A DNA stretch of 35,517 nt from a virus: IMG/VR virus record IMGVR_UViG_3300021085_000100, positions 1-35,517 of that record, one strand, 5' to 3'. Shown here in pieces: positions 6,534 to 15,147 of this stretch. Numbering within the stretch: the stretch's first letter is position 1; the number at the start of each line of letters is the position of its first letter. The notes beneath the pieces were generated by a model, which saw nothing but the letters and a program-made list of their open reading frames with translations, did not search any database and was not told the DNA's origin. The position numbers were made by a program, and so were the translations under genes.

Positions 6534-6871
6534 AAAAATTAATTGCCCTAATTGTATTTTTTGTCTGTGTAACAAATAACGCACAAGATTTAAAAATAAT
6601 ACATATTAACGCTAAGTGGAATCAAAAAAATAATTACGATTATTTAGATGAATTACACAATGTTAAAGTTCAATATGGATATTTAGAGGATCAAGCGCCT
6701 TCGATAAAACAAAGCATTAAATCTGTTCCAACTATAATTTTAATGAAAGACGGTCGGCCCGTTTATATATGGAATGCTGATATATCATTAAAAATAAAAG
6801 CTACACCAACAGAAATACAAAATGTTATTAATAGTCAAAGAGCTACTTACAGAAGAAAATCTACTGATTAA
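6530..6871 (+). CDS. Secreted thioredoxin-fold protein lacking the CxxC pair
   Basis: A signal peptide at 1-18 (MKKLIALIVFFVCVTNNA) suggests export to the periplasm. The rest follows the thioredoxin pattern: a strand ending in INAKW at the place of the WCxxC motif, a helix, a second strand (VQYGYLED), and SIKSVPTIILMKDGRPVYIW with the conserved cis-proline at Pro67. The redox cysteines are replaced: the residues after Trp30 are Asn-Gln-Lys-Asn. The only cysteine, Cys13, is in the signal peptide. It therefore cannot be a classical disulfide reductase and is more likely a scaffold or binding module. It is coupled by 1-nt overlap to the endolysin, which suggests a role in lysis or in the periplasm. 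Confidence 0.72.
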   Translation: MKKLIALIVFFVCVTNNAQDLKIIHINAKWNQKNNYDYLDELHNVKVQYGYLEDQAPSIKQSIKSVPTIILMKDGRPVYIWNADISLKIKATPTEIQNVINSQRATYRRKSTD

Positions 6872-7341
6872 TGAATAAGATTAGCGAACATATATCTTAC
6901 ACAGAAGGCATTAAAAGCAACACCGCTTTACGTTTAGGCATAGAAAATAAGCCGGGTGAGTATGAATTACAAAATATGGAATTAATCGCAGAAAAAGTGT
7001 TTGAACCATTAAGAAAAGCAGTAAACGGACCTATAAAAATAAATTCATTTTACAGATGTGAAAAACTTAATAAAGCTATTGGCGGAAGCTCTAAATCACA
7101 ACATTGTCAAGGGCGTGCTATTGATATTGACGACGTTTATGGTTATGTATCAAATTCTTTTATGTTTTATTACATCAAGGATAATTTGGATTATGACCAA
7201 CTCATTTGGGAGTTTGGCACAGACGAAAATCCTGATTGGGTTCACGTGAGTTATGTTGACGCCGATTCAAACAGAAAAAGATGTTTAAAAGCTATAAAAG
7301 AAAATGGAAAAACAAAATACATTGATATAACTAATGTGTAA
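6871..7341 (+). CDS. M15-family peptidase endolysin
   Basis: This peptidoglycan peptidase (Peptidase_M15_3 type, 156 residues) has the zinc ligands in SQHCQGRAIDIDD (His78, Asp85) and WVHVSY (His125), with SFYRCEKLNKAIGG upstream as in other family members. It should cleave peptide cross-links or stems in the periplasm. It lacks its own signal peptide, so it needs the holin encoded at 7477 or another export route. It shares one base with both neighbours. Confidence 0.9.
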   Translation: MNKISEHISYTEGIKSNTALRLGIENKPGEYELQNMELIAEKVFEPLRKAVNGPIKINSFYRCEKLNKAIGGSSKSQHCQGRAIDIDDVYGYVSNSFMFYYIKDNLDYDQLIWEFGTDENPDWVHVSYVDADSNRKRCLKAIKENGKTKYIDITNV

Positions 7342-7487
7342 TGGAGTTTGCGATTGTATTTAATTTTGATGGATTTTTACTAGGTTTTAAATATTTTCCA
7401 AAACATTTTGAAGATGATTACAATGAATTTAATATATATTTATTATTTATAATTTTACATTTTAAGTTTTATAAAAATGAGCGATAA
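7341..7487 (+). CDS. Small hypothetical protein, 48 aa
   Basis: The frame opens at the ATG formed with the last base of the endolysin stop and closes at TAA 7485-7487, overlapping the holin start by 11 nt. The product is aromatic-rich (many Phe and Tyr), with a hydrophobic C-terminal stretch (FNIYLLFIILHFKFY). Short proteins of this kind between endolysin and holin genes are familiar in Bacteroidetes phages, but the function is unknown. A possible promoter box lies inside its 3' end (7450). Confidence 0.6.
   Translation: MEFAIVFNFDGFLLGFKYFPKHFEDDYNEFNIYLLFIILHFKFYKNER
7450..7457 (+). promoter_or_regulatory. Possible late promoter box (TAATTTTACA class)
   Basis: TAATTTTA followed by CA matches the TAnnTTTACA class seen before other late genes, 19 nt before the holin ATG at 7477. 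It lies inside the 48-residue ORF, so it may be a chance match in AT-rich codons. Confidence 0.3.
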
Positions 7488-7938
7488 AAAAAAATTTAAA
7501 GAAACCACAGTAGGCAAGTTATTATTTGGGGCCGCTTCAATGATAAATCCCACACTTGGTAAAGTATTAAGCGGTGTTAGTTCTCCACAAGAAGCGTTAC
7601 AAGAAATTAGTAAATCAAAAATATCTAATCAAGATAAAATAAAACTTCAACAAATGATTTACGAGCAACAAAATAAAGAAATTGAAGAAATTAGTAACAG
7701 ATGGAAAGCTGATTCAATGTCAGATTCTTGGTTGAGTAAAAACGTACGCCCTCTTGTTTTAGTTTGGTGTATTGTTGTTTTTAGTTTTGCCGGGATCTTA
7801 GACAGCATTGATTCGATTCCGTTTCATATAGGCGCCACTTGGAATGACACATTTGAAAAAGTGATGATGAGTGTTGTTTTAGCATATTTTGGCGGAAGGA
7901 CAACCGAAAAGGCAACAAGCTTTTTTAAGAGCAAATAA
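7477..7938 (+). CDS. Holin, 3TM-holin family
   Basis: The signature ISNRWKADSMSDSWLSKNVRPLV (about residues 72-93) is characteristic of the 3TM holin family seen in phages of Gram-negative bacteria. Hydrophobic helices follow at about 91-107 and 126-140, and the N-terminal part (KLLFGAASMINPTLGKVLSG) may form a third, weaker segment. The protein should permeabilise the inner membrane and release the M15 endolysin encoded upstream. A FFKSK positively charged tail ends the protein. The tiny basic ORF at 7939 follows with no gap. Confidence 0.82.
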   Translation: MSDKKKFKETTVGKLLFGAASMINPTLGKVLSGVSSPQEALQEISKSKISNQDKIKLQQMIYEQQNKEIEEISNRWKADSMSDSWLSKNVRPLVLVWCIVVFSFAGILDSIDSIPFHIGATWNDTFEKVMMSVVLAYFGGRTTEKATSFFKSK

Positions 7939-8070
7939 ATGGCAAATAAAATTTTATCCAATTACGTTTACAAGAACAAGCGCAAACGTCCCGGAAAACA
8001 CTCTAAAAATGCGTCTAAGGGCCAAAACGGTTATAAAAAAAAGTATATCGGGCAAGGTAAACGTAGATAA
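7939..8070 (+). CDS. Tiny very basic protein (KRPG...GQG type), 43 aa
   Basis: The frame starts at the base after the holin stop and ends at TAA 8068-8070. It is exceptionally rich in Lys and Arg, with KNKRKRPGKHSKNAS in the centre and YKKKYIGQGKRR at the end. Peptides with the same KRPG-H-K...YKK-Y-GQG pattern are common but unnamed in marine phages, so I regard it as a real conserved gene. Its charge suggests DNA or RNA binding, perhaps inside the virion. It precedes the promoter-like box at 8081. Confidence 0.72.
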   Translation: MANKILSNYVYKNKRKRPGKHSKNASKGQNGYKKKYIGQGKRR

Positions 8071-8080
8071 ATAAAAACCT

Positions 8081-8088
8081 TAAATTTG
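8081..8088 (+). promoter_or_regulatory. Probable late promoter box (TAAATTTGTA) before the fibre gene
   Basis: TAAATTTG exactly matches the Bacteroidetes -7 consensus TAnnTTTG and is followed by TA, as in three other late boxes of this genome. It is 14 nt before the ATG at 8103. No TTG is seen at the usual -33 distance. Confidence 0.6.
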
Positions 8089-8102
8089 TAAAAAACAAAT
8101 AT

Positions 8103-11100
8103 ATGGGTATTACATTAACAGGTAAAAGAGTTCAGAATACATATGATTCGCTTTTAAAGTTAAGCGACAATCAAAATTTAACCGGGACAGCGAAAATAAT
8201 TACTGATGGATATGGTAATGATTCTCCATTATATTTAAGCACATCACAGTTCGGTATAGGCATTACACCGTCATATCAATTTCATACAAGCGGAAATGCT
8301 AAAATTGGTGGCAATCTTATAATATCAGGAAACTTAACTGTAAATGGCACATTAACTTATTTGAATGTAACTGATTTACAAGTTGAAGATCCTCTAATAA
8401 AATTAGCCAAAGACAATACATCAAATACTTTAGACATTGGATTTTTTGGCAAATATGTTGAATCAGCTACAACAAAATATACTGGTTTATTTTGGGATGC
8501 AAGTACAGATAAATTTAGATTATATGAGGGTTTACAAGTTGAGCCAACAACAACTGTTGATGTAACTGGAACTGGATATACTAGATCGCTTTTAAATGCT
8601 GATTTAGAGGGTAACGTAACTGGTACTGTTAGCTCATTATCAAATCATGATACAAATGATTTAGTTGAGGGATCTGTTAATTTATATTTTACAACTGCTA
8701 GAGCTAGAGCTAGTTTTAGTGCTGGGGATGGTATTACTATAACAAATGGTGTTATAGCATCTGAGGGTGATGCTGAGGTTGCAAAAAGAATTGAAATAAC
8801 AGTTAAAAATGTTAGTGGAAGTGCTTTAGTTAAAGGTGCTGCTGTTCATGCCTCACCAACAGCGACACCACCTAGTGGGAATGTAATTGAAGTCATTGGT
8901 GCTGATAATGATGTAACTGCTAGTATGCCAGCAATCGGTATATTAAATGAAGCTATTGCAGATGAGGCAGAGGGACAATGTGTTATGGTTGGTTCGGTTA
9001 CTGGGATTAATACATCTAGTTTTACTGCTGGTCAAGAATTATATGTTGGAAGTACTGCTGGAGTTTTAACAAACACAAAACCAACATCAACATCAAATCA
9101 GATACAAAAAATTGCAGTAGTAATAAAATCACATGCAAGTAATGGACAAATAGAAGTGTTTGGTGCTGGGAGGGCAAATGATGTACCTAATCTAGTTAAT
9201 AGAACAATAACTTTTGATCCTAGTATAAATGTAACATCTTCGACTGGTTTAGCAAGTATTGAGGTTGGTGGTGCTAGTGGTGGTTTTATAGATTTAAAAG
9301 CACCAGCTAGTGATGATTATGATTTAAGATTTATTACAAGTCAGGGCGGAAATGAAATAACAACTGCTAGTGGTGATTTAAAAATAAATACTGGTAACAC
9401 TTTAGCATTAACCTTAGATGGCTCAACTCAGTCAGCAACTTTTACTGGTACATTGACAAGTGGTGATATATCAACAACTGGAATTACAGTTGATAGTAGA
9501 TTAGTAATACAAAATTCATTAATTTATGATAATGCAGCTAATGGTAACAATAAAGGATTTGGTATTGGTGGAGCTGGGTTAGTTCCTCTAAATGGCTCTG
9601 GTGTAGATACAAATAATCTAGTTGATATTGGAACATCAGATTATAAATTTAAAAATTTACATTTATCAGGTTTTATACAAGCAGATGGAAACATTACAAC
9701 AGATGGTATTTTTATTAATAATTCTGCACCAGATGATGAGGTTGTTCAATTTATACAAAACGGCAGAAAAACATCGCTTAAAACATATTTTTCAACTGGT
9801 GCAACTGGTAGTCATTTAGATTTTAGAATATCTGATGGATCAGCAACTGGTGGTTTTGACACGCCTCTAGTATTATATCCAGATCAAGTTAATATAAATG
9901 GCAAAGGTGTTATTACTACATTAATGACTAATAATATTGAAAAAGCTACAACTGGCTCACCAATCTTAATAAATTCTGGTTCAGATCCATCATTAGCTTT
10001 AAGGGTTTATTATGATATGCAACTATTTAACAGTTTATCTTTTACTGATGTTAGTTGGAATAATAAAGGTCGTATTTCAGCTAACAGTAGTGGTATTTTA
10101 GGCATACAAGGTGGCTCTGGAACAGACACAATATTTATAAATTCAACTGACCAAGTTAAAATTAGAAACAATGCTGATTTAGGTACTTACACTAGATTAG
10201 GGATTGCTATGGATATTGGTGGTAATGCGGCAAATTTAGATGAGTCAACTGATTATAATGCAATGAGTATTGCACCATATAGGGTTGGTTCTAGTTATGG
10301 AATGTATTTTGGTGGTGGTCATGGTTCAAGTAGCTCGGCTGGTTTTATACAAGGAGCAAAAATTGATGGTACAGATTCATCAACAATTAGTTTAAATCCT
10401 TTTGGAGGTGCTATCGGAATTAATACTGGTGTAAGTGACCCATCAAGTACTTTGCATATTAAAGGTAGTTTTCGTACACATTCTACTGGTACATATCCAA
10501 TGGGTATTTTAAATGAATTTGTTAGTACCACTGTTAGTAGAACAAAATTTGGAAACCTTGCAACATCATCAAATCTTGAAATATATTATGATATTTCTGG
10601 TAATGAGGAAGCTAGAATAACAAGAAATTATGCAAATGCAGCTTTAAAATTCATGAAAGGTAGTGATACACACATGGAAATTGATAAGGATGGAAATGTA
10701 TATATACCAACACAGGGTAAATTCTTAAAATTTGGCGGTTACAGTTACATTGGTGAAAGTATAGAGGATTTACATTCTTTAACAATAGCATCTGATTTTA
10801 CTGAATCAATAAGATTTTCACATTATAATAGAACAACATCAGCTTATGAGCTGAATATGATAATTAAAGATAATTCAAGAGTTGGAATTGGAACAGATAA
10901 TCCATCAACTTTATTATCTTTAAATTCTTTACTTAATGGTAGTTTAGGAGGTATTAGTTTAATTGGGAATGGTGCTGGTGATAAATTAAATATATGGGTA
11001 CAAGATATACATTCTAAATTACTACATACCGAAAATTCAACTGATGCTGTTAATGGATATGGTAGAATAGATTTTGAAACGAATGCTGCTGTAAATTCAA

Positions 11101-13511
11101 CACATCCAACAAGAGGTGGTTTTAGTTTTAAAACTGCTGGAGCTGGACAATTTGTAACTTTTACAAATACTGGTCGAGTTGGTATTGGAATTACCGACCC
11201 ATCAGCGGCAAAATTAGTTGTTAACTCTAGTTCAAACCCACAAATATTAGTAAAAAAACAAACAGCTGGTGGTGGTGCTGAAATATTATTTGAGCATAAT
11301 GATGGTGGTACTCAATATGCTAGTATAAAATATGACCAATCTGGTGATAATCAATTATACATAACAACTGGTTATGATTCGCCAAATGATTTAAACAGAA
11401 TTTATTTGCAACCTGGTGGCGAAACTGCTTTGACTTTATTTGGTGGTAACAATTCAACTGGTACTGCTGGAACTGTTACTTTAAATGTAAACGCTTGGTT
11501 AAAAGGTTATGCTGTTGCAAATTCATCACAACAAAATTTAATTCGTAGCCGAGCTATGGGTTATCCTGGCTATTATGGTTTACAAATTGGTCAAGAAACT
11601 AATCATATTGCTTTATTTATTGATCCTGGCTCTGTTGCTGGTGGTGCTTTTAGTGGTAACGTAAATGAAATAATGTTGCCTAACAAAGTAATATTTCAAC
11701 AAGCTAATTCTGGTGGTACTGATTGGTTAAATGGTCAATCAATAACTTTAGACAATGCAAAACTTGGATTGGGAATTAACACACCATTAACTAAATTTCA
11801 CATTCAAGATGGTGCTGGTGGTGGCAACCCAACCGATTCGAGAACTAAATTATATATAAATTCTAGTGGTGAAGCATACATAGGTATAAACGTACCTACA
11901 AATTCTTTTGGTGGTATTAGATTAGCCGCTGGTGGCTCTAACAAAGCATTTTTTGAATTATATGATAATACAACACAAGGTCAAAAATTAAGTTTAGGTA
12001 CTGTTGATGCTAGGGATGTTGTTATTAATACTACTAATACAGAACGTTTAAGAATTAAATCTAATGGTAATGTAAATCTTTTAAATACTAGCTCAACTGA
12101 TAGCAGACATTTTGGAATAACTAATGCGGCTGGAACAACTGGTTGGACATTTGGTAATGGTGTAATTGCAAATTCACATCAATTTGTTATTTATGATAAT
12201 ACAGCTGGTGATGATAGATTTTTAATAAATAGTAGTGGGGGTGTTGGAATAAACTGCGATGCTGGAAGTTATCGTTTTAAGATAAACAGTACACAATCAG
12301 AAACCGAAGCTATTAGGGTTGAAAAACCTTATAGCTCAGCACGAAATATCGGTAGTGTTGTACATGGCAACAACTTTGTAAGGAATTCCTACGATACGTT
12401 TACAATAGCACAATCAGATGTTTCTTGTTTAGTAATAACAGAAACTGTTGCCGCATCAAATCAAGGTGCTGAGCAAAGATTAACATTGACTGCTGGTGAT
12501 GGTAAATGTGTTATTGGTACATCATCAACTATAACTAATGGAATGTATTTTAATGTTGCTAGGTCAACAAGCTCACCTGGTTATGTAGCAACAAATGGAA
12601 TTACAGCATTAAGATTAAGAAATGATGGTGAAGCTATATTTGCTAATAATATACAAGTGCAAGACAGTATTTATGTTGCTGACTATATATATCATTTAGG
12701 TGACACAAATACATATTTAAGATTTACAGAAGATACATTCACATTTAGAACTGGTGGGAATGATAGAGCTATTTTAAATAATAATGCTTTGAATGTAGGA
12801 CCAGGTACAGCAACCTCATCAACAGTAAATGATGGACCACTAAGAGTTTGTAATAACTCGACTGGTAATAATGATATGGGCAGGGGAAGTGTTGCTGTTC
12901 AATTAGGACCAAAATCAACTAGAACTGCTACTGTTGGGAATTTTTATGGTGGAATCACTTGGAATGGTTTATTAAATTATGGTAACAACACAAGTTATGA
13001 TATAGCACCTCATGTATGGGTTGGTGCAAAAATGAAAGATTTTCCTGGCTCTGAAAGGTCAAGTTTTGTTGTAGGGGTTAAATCTGGTTCTGGTGTTACT
13101 GGAGGCGGCAATAATATACCAGTTGAAAGATTAGAGATTGATTACACAGGTAAAATGACTGTTAGTGGCAATGTTTTAGCTACTGGTAGTATTACAGCCA
13201 ATGGTGATGTAATTGCTTTTTCAGATAAAAGATTAAAAGAAAATATTAAGCCAATTAAAAATGCACTTAAAAAGGTTACAGAATTAAAAGGTGTTAGTTA
13301 TAATAGAATAGATATTGATGATAAATCCAATAAAATTGGTTTTATAGCTCAAGATGTTAAAAAAGTATTGCCAGAGGTTGTAAGTGATAATGAAAAATAT
13401 TTGGGTGTTAATTACGGCAATATTACAGCAGTATTGGTTGAAGCGATAAAAGAGCAACAAAAACAAATTGTATCTTTACAAAAAGAAATTAATAATTTAA
13501 AAAATAAATAA
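8103..13511 (+). CDS. Long tail fibre/spike with C-terminal S74 self-cleaving chaperone
   Basis: At 1,802 residues this is the longest gene. It carries many repeated beta-rich segments with GIG-type motifs (FGIGITPSY, VGIGTDNPS, VGIGITDPS, LGLGINTPL), typical of trimeric fibres. The C-terminal about 97 residues are an intramolecular chaperone of endosialidase (peptidase S74): FSDKRLKENI with Ser1707-Asp1708 as the predicted cut, then IGFIAQDVKKVLPEVV and a terminal coiled coil. After trimer folding the chaperone should release itself, leaving a fibre of about 1,707 residues. The N-terminal end (MGITLTGKRVQNTYDSLLKL) resembles attachment ends of marine phage fibres. The gene uses GGT, GCT and ACT heavily and contains no CCGG after 8185, unlike its neighbours. 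Confidence 0.9.
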   Translation: MGITLTGKRVQNTYDSLLKLSDNQNLTGTAKIITDGYGNDSPLYLSTSQFGIGITPSYQFHTSGNAKIGGNLIISGNLTVNGTLTYLNVTDLQVEDPLIKLAKDNTSNTLDIGFFGKYVESATTKYTGLFWDASTDKFRLYEGLQVEPTTTVDVTGTGYTRSLLNADLEGNVTGTVSSLSNHDTNDLVEGSVNLYFTTARARASFSAGDGITITNGVIASEGDAEVAKRIEITVKNVSGSALVKGAAVHASPTATPPSGNVIEVIGADNDVTASMPAIGILNEAIADEAEGQCVMVGSVTGINTSSFTAGQELYVGSTAGVLTNTKPTSTSNQIQKIAVVIKSHASNGQIEVFGAGRANDVPNLVNRTITFDPSINVTSSTGLASIEVGGASGGFIDLKAPASDDYDLRFITSQGGNEITTASGDLKINTGNTLALTLDGSTQSATFTGTLTSGDISTTGITVDSRLVIQNSLIYDNAANGNNKGFGIGGAGLVPLNGSGVDTNNLVDIGTSDYKFKNLHLSGFIQADGNITTDGIFINNSAPDDEVVQFIQNGRKTSLKTYFSTGATGSHLDFRISDGSATGGFDTPLVLYPDQVNINGKGVITTLMTNNIEKATTGSPILINSGSDPSLALRVYYDMQLFNSLSFTDVSWNNKGRISANSSGILGIQGGSGTDTIFINSTDQVKIRNNADLGTYTRLGIAMDIGGNAANLDESTDYNAMSIAPYRVGSSYGMYFGGGHGSSSSAGFIQGAKIDGTDSSTISLNPFGGAIGINTGVSDPSSTLHIKGSFRTHSTGTYPMGILNEFVSTTVSRTKFGNLATSSNLEIYYDISGNEEARITRNYANAALKFMKGSDTHMEIDKDGNVYIPTQGKFLKFGGYSYIGESIEDLHSLTIASDFTESIRFSHYNRTTSAYELNMIIKDNSRVGIGTDNPSTLLSLNSLLNGSLGGISLIGNGAGDKLNIWVQDIHSKLLHTENSTDAVNGYGRIDFETNAAVNSTHPTRGGFSFKTAGAGQFVTFTNTGRVGIGITDPSAAKLVVNSSSNPQILVKKQTAGGGAEILFEHNDGGTQYASIKYDQSGDNQLYITTGYDSPNDLNRIYLQPGGETALTLFGGNNSTGTAGTVTLNVNAWLKGYAVANSSQQNLIRSRAMGYPGYYGLQIGQETNHIALFIDPGSVAGGAFSGNVNEIMLPNKVIFQQANSGGTDWLNGQSITLDNAKLGLGINTPLTKFHIQDGAGGGNPTDSRTKLYINSSGEAYIGINVPTNSFGGIRLAAGGSNKAFFELYDNTTQGQKLSLGTVDARDVVINTTNTERLRIKSNGNVNLLNTSSTDSRHFGITNAAGTTGWTFGNGVIANSHQFVIYDNTAGDDRFLINSSGGVGINCDAGSYRFKINSTQSETEAIRVEKPYSSARNIGSVVHGNNFVRNSYDTFTIAQSDVSCLVITETVAASNQGAEQRLTLTAGDGKCVIGTSSTITNGMYFNVARSTSSPGYVATNGITALRLRNDGEAIFANNIQVQDSIYVADYIYHLGDTNTYLRFTEDTFTFRTGGNDRAILNNNALNVGPGTATSSTVNDGPLRVCNNSTGNNDMGRGSVAVQLGPKSTRTATVGNFYGGITWNGLLNYGNNTSYDIAPHVWVGAKMKDFPGSERSSFVVGVKSGSGVTGGGNNIPVERLEIDYTGKMTVSGNVLATGSITANGDVIAFSDKRLKENIKPIKNALKKVTELKGVSYNRIDIDDKSNKIGFIAQDVKKVLPEVVSDNEKYLGVNYGNITAVLVEAIKEQQKQIVSLQKEINNLKNK

Positions 13512-13512
13512 A

Positions 13513-13875
13513 ATGGCAGAAATTACTTATAAATGGCAAGTAGATAGCATGAATGAGGATCCTATACTTGATGATTTACAAAATGTTGTTACTTATGTTG
13601 GTTTTAGTTATGTTGGAACTGAGCCAATAGAAAATCCTGATGATCCAAAATTAAATTATTGGGTTGGATATTATAGTTTAAATAAAAAACTAGAAGCACC
13701 CGATCCTGATAATTTTAAACCATTAAATGAATTGACTGAAAGCGAAGTTTTAAGTTGGGTTATTGGCGACTATAATGTTGAAGATTTAAAACCAAGTATT
13801 TTACAACAAATTAATGATCAAAAACACCCAACGAATATTCCAATTAATTTGCCTTGGAATGATCCAAAAGAATAA
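13513..13875 (+). CDS. Fibre-associated small protein, 120 aa
   Basis: This acidic protein has a Trp/Tyr-rich beta N-terminal half (ITYKWQVDSMN, VTYVGFSYVG), then TESEVLSWVIGD and a C-terminal INLPWND. I recall similar short proteins downstream of fibre genes in marine myoviruses and siphoviruses, which have no experimentally assigned role. A fibre-assembly or fibre-tip role is inferred from position, 1 bp after the fibre stop. Codon use resembles the fibre gene. Confidence 0.7.
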   Translation: MAEITYKWQVDSMNEDPILDDLQNVVTYVGFSYVGTEPIENPDDPKLNYWVGYYSLNKKLEAPDPDNFKPLNELTESEVLSWVIGDYNVEDLKPSILQQINDQKHPTNIPINLPWNDPKE

Positions 13876-13877
13876 TT

Positions 13878-14402
13878 ATGGCTTGTCCAAATATTGCAAA
13901 TGATGAAATATCAATGCTTAAAACAGCTAGGGAAAGAACTGGAGCTGGTTATACATCAAATTTTTATATAGCACCTCCAATATATATGTCGGACATACAA
14001 AGATTAACTGGTGGCAATTCAAGTGGATCAGGTCGAAGCTATCCAGCAGTTGCATTAGCAAATCCAATTACTAACCGACCGGATGGTGAAAACCCATTAC
14101 AAATGTCTGAATTTAGTTTATACGATCAAAACCCTCCTAGAACTGCATTTATGTATAATTATAATAGTTCATCAAGTAGCAGTGCTTGTTCTTTAGCAAT
14201 TCCTTTTGACACATATTATCATGATGATGCAAATAATTTAGTGCCAAGTTCTTTAAATATATATACAGCATATACAACACAAACTGGAACAACAGTAGCA
14301 GCATCTGGTTACTATGCTATATATACAACTGGGGGATCACCAAGTGGTTATTGGATGCAAGTTGGAAACAATGGATTAATAATTGCAACTGGAAGTTGTT
14401 AA
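13878..14402 (+). CDS. Fibre-region structural protein, possible adhesin, 174 aa
   Basis: The protein has short motifs seen in phage tail proteins of marine viruses, IYMSDIQRLTGG and NPLQMSEFSLYD, around a Pro/Gly/Ser-rich centre, and then a Ser/Thr/Tyr-rich C-terminal domain (NYNSSSSSSAC onward) that looks like a beta-rich binding domain. There is no signal peptide or membrane segment. It follows the fibre companion by 2 bp and shares its composition, so it was probably acquired with the fibre. A receptor-binding or tip function is inferred. Confidence 0.7.
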   Translation: MACPNIANDEISMLKTARERTGAGYTSNFYIAPPIYMSDIQRLTGGNSSGSGRSYPAVALANPITNRPDGENPLQMSEFSLYDQNPPRTAFMYNYNSSSSSSACSLAIPFDTYYHDDANNLVPSSLNIYTAYTTQTGTTVAASGYYAIYTTGGSPSGYWMQVGNNGLIIATGSC

Positions 14403-14410
14403 AAAATTAC

Positions 14411-14418
14411 TAAATTTG
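14411..14418 (+). promoter_or_regulatory. Probable late promoter box (TAAATTTGTA) before the tail genes
   Basis: This is an exact TAnnTTTG match followed by TA, 20 nt before the ATG at 14439. The 36-bp gap holds nothing else. Confidence 0.58.
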
Positions 14419-14438
14419 TATAAATAAATTTTAAAAAA

Positions 14439-14675
14439 ATGAGCAAACTAGAAGAAAAAGAATTAAAAGAATTAAGGGAATCGATAGCAAAACCAAATCA
14501 AATTGCAACTGAGATTGGTTTGCGAGTAATTGCATACAAAGGTATTGACAAGCTTGTTGACGCTTTCGATGAAGCATCTAAAGATCAACAAGAGTTAATG
14601 AAAGAGATTGAAGAAAAACACGGCAAAGGTTCTTTAAATATTGATACTGGTGAAATCACTCCTTTAGACGAATAA
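14439..14675 (+). CDS. Small coiled-coil protein, 78 aa
   Basis: Residues 1-60 are strongly helical and charged (LEEKELKELRESI and DEASKDQQELMKEIEEKHGKG), followed by a short beta end, LNIDTGEITPLDE. Short proteins with the same helical body and a KGSLNIDTGEI-type end occur in many marine phages near tail genes; I know of no assigned role. It is 1 bp from the major tail protein gene, so an assembly-chaperone role is possible. Confidence 0.72.
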   Translation: MSKLEEKELKELRESIAKPNQIATEIGLRVIAYKGIDKLVDAFDEASKDQQELMKEIEEKHGKGSLNIDTGEITPLDE

Positions 14676-14676
14676 A

Positions 14677-15135
14677 ATGCCTGTAATAAATTCGTCAAGT
14701 TTTTTACTATTAAAAGACGAAGTTATTATTGGTCACAGTACTGAAACAACTTTTAGCTTAGATCTTGATTTGCCCGAATCAACTACAAAAGATAGTTTGG
14801 GTTGGAAAGAGTTTATTGCCTGTGTGAGAGGCGGTAAAATGACGGCATCAGGATTAACGGCTTACAATGATAGTTTAAATTTTGAACAGTTTGCTGATTA
14901 CGTAATTGGTAGATCTAAGGTTGTTTTTTATTTCAAACAAACAGATAATCCCGAGCTAATATGTAGGGGTGAAGGTTTTATTACCAGTGTAGACGAAGTC
15001 AGTGAACACGAATCTGTAACAGAGTTTAATGTTGATATTACACTAACCGGTACGGTTACAGCCGGGACCGATAAAAACTGGGAAAACATTTTTCAATTTT
15101 GGGAGGATATATCAGACGACTGGAATAATGTATAA
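14677..15135 (+). CDS. Major tail protein paralogue 1 (TP901-1 family)
   Basis: This protein aligns by eye with the one encoded at 15179: both have GHST followed by SLxxDLPxxTTKDSxGxxE, then G-x-L/M-x-x-x-GL-x-AY-(N/D)DS and a (R)-(S/T)-K-V strand. The motif DLPESTTKDS is typical of TP901-1-type tail tube subunits. The two copies share this core but differ in length, mainly at the C-terminus, where this one ends with an aromatic and acidic tail (NWENIFQFWEDISDDWNN). One of the two is probably the tube subunit and the other a minor or tube-end variant. Confidence 0.82.
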   Translation: MPVINSSSFLLLKDEVIIGHSTETTFSLDLDLPESTTKDSLGWKEFIACVRGGKMTASGLTAYNDSLNFEQFADYVIGRSKVVFYFKQTDNPELICRGEGFITSVDEVSEHESVTEFNVDITLTGTVTAGTDKNWENIFQFWEDISDDWNNV

Positions 15136-15147
15136 ATAATTTATTTG

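Noticed and set aside
8103-13511. Repeats in the fibre gene as a CRISPR array or tandem DNA repeat
   Set aside because: Repetition is at the protein level (GIG..P and Gly/Thr/Asn-rich strands) with diverged codons; there are no identical direct repeats with spacers.
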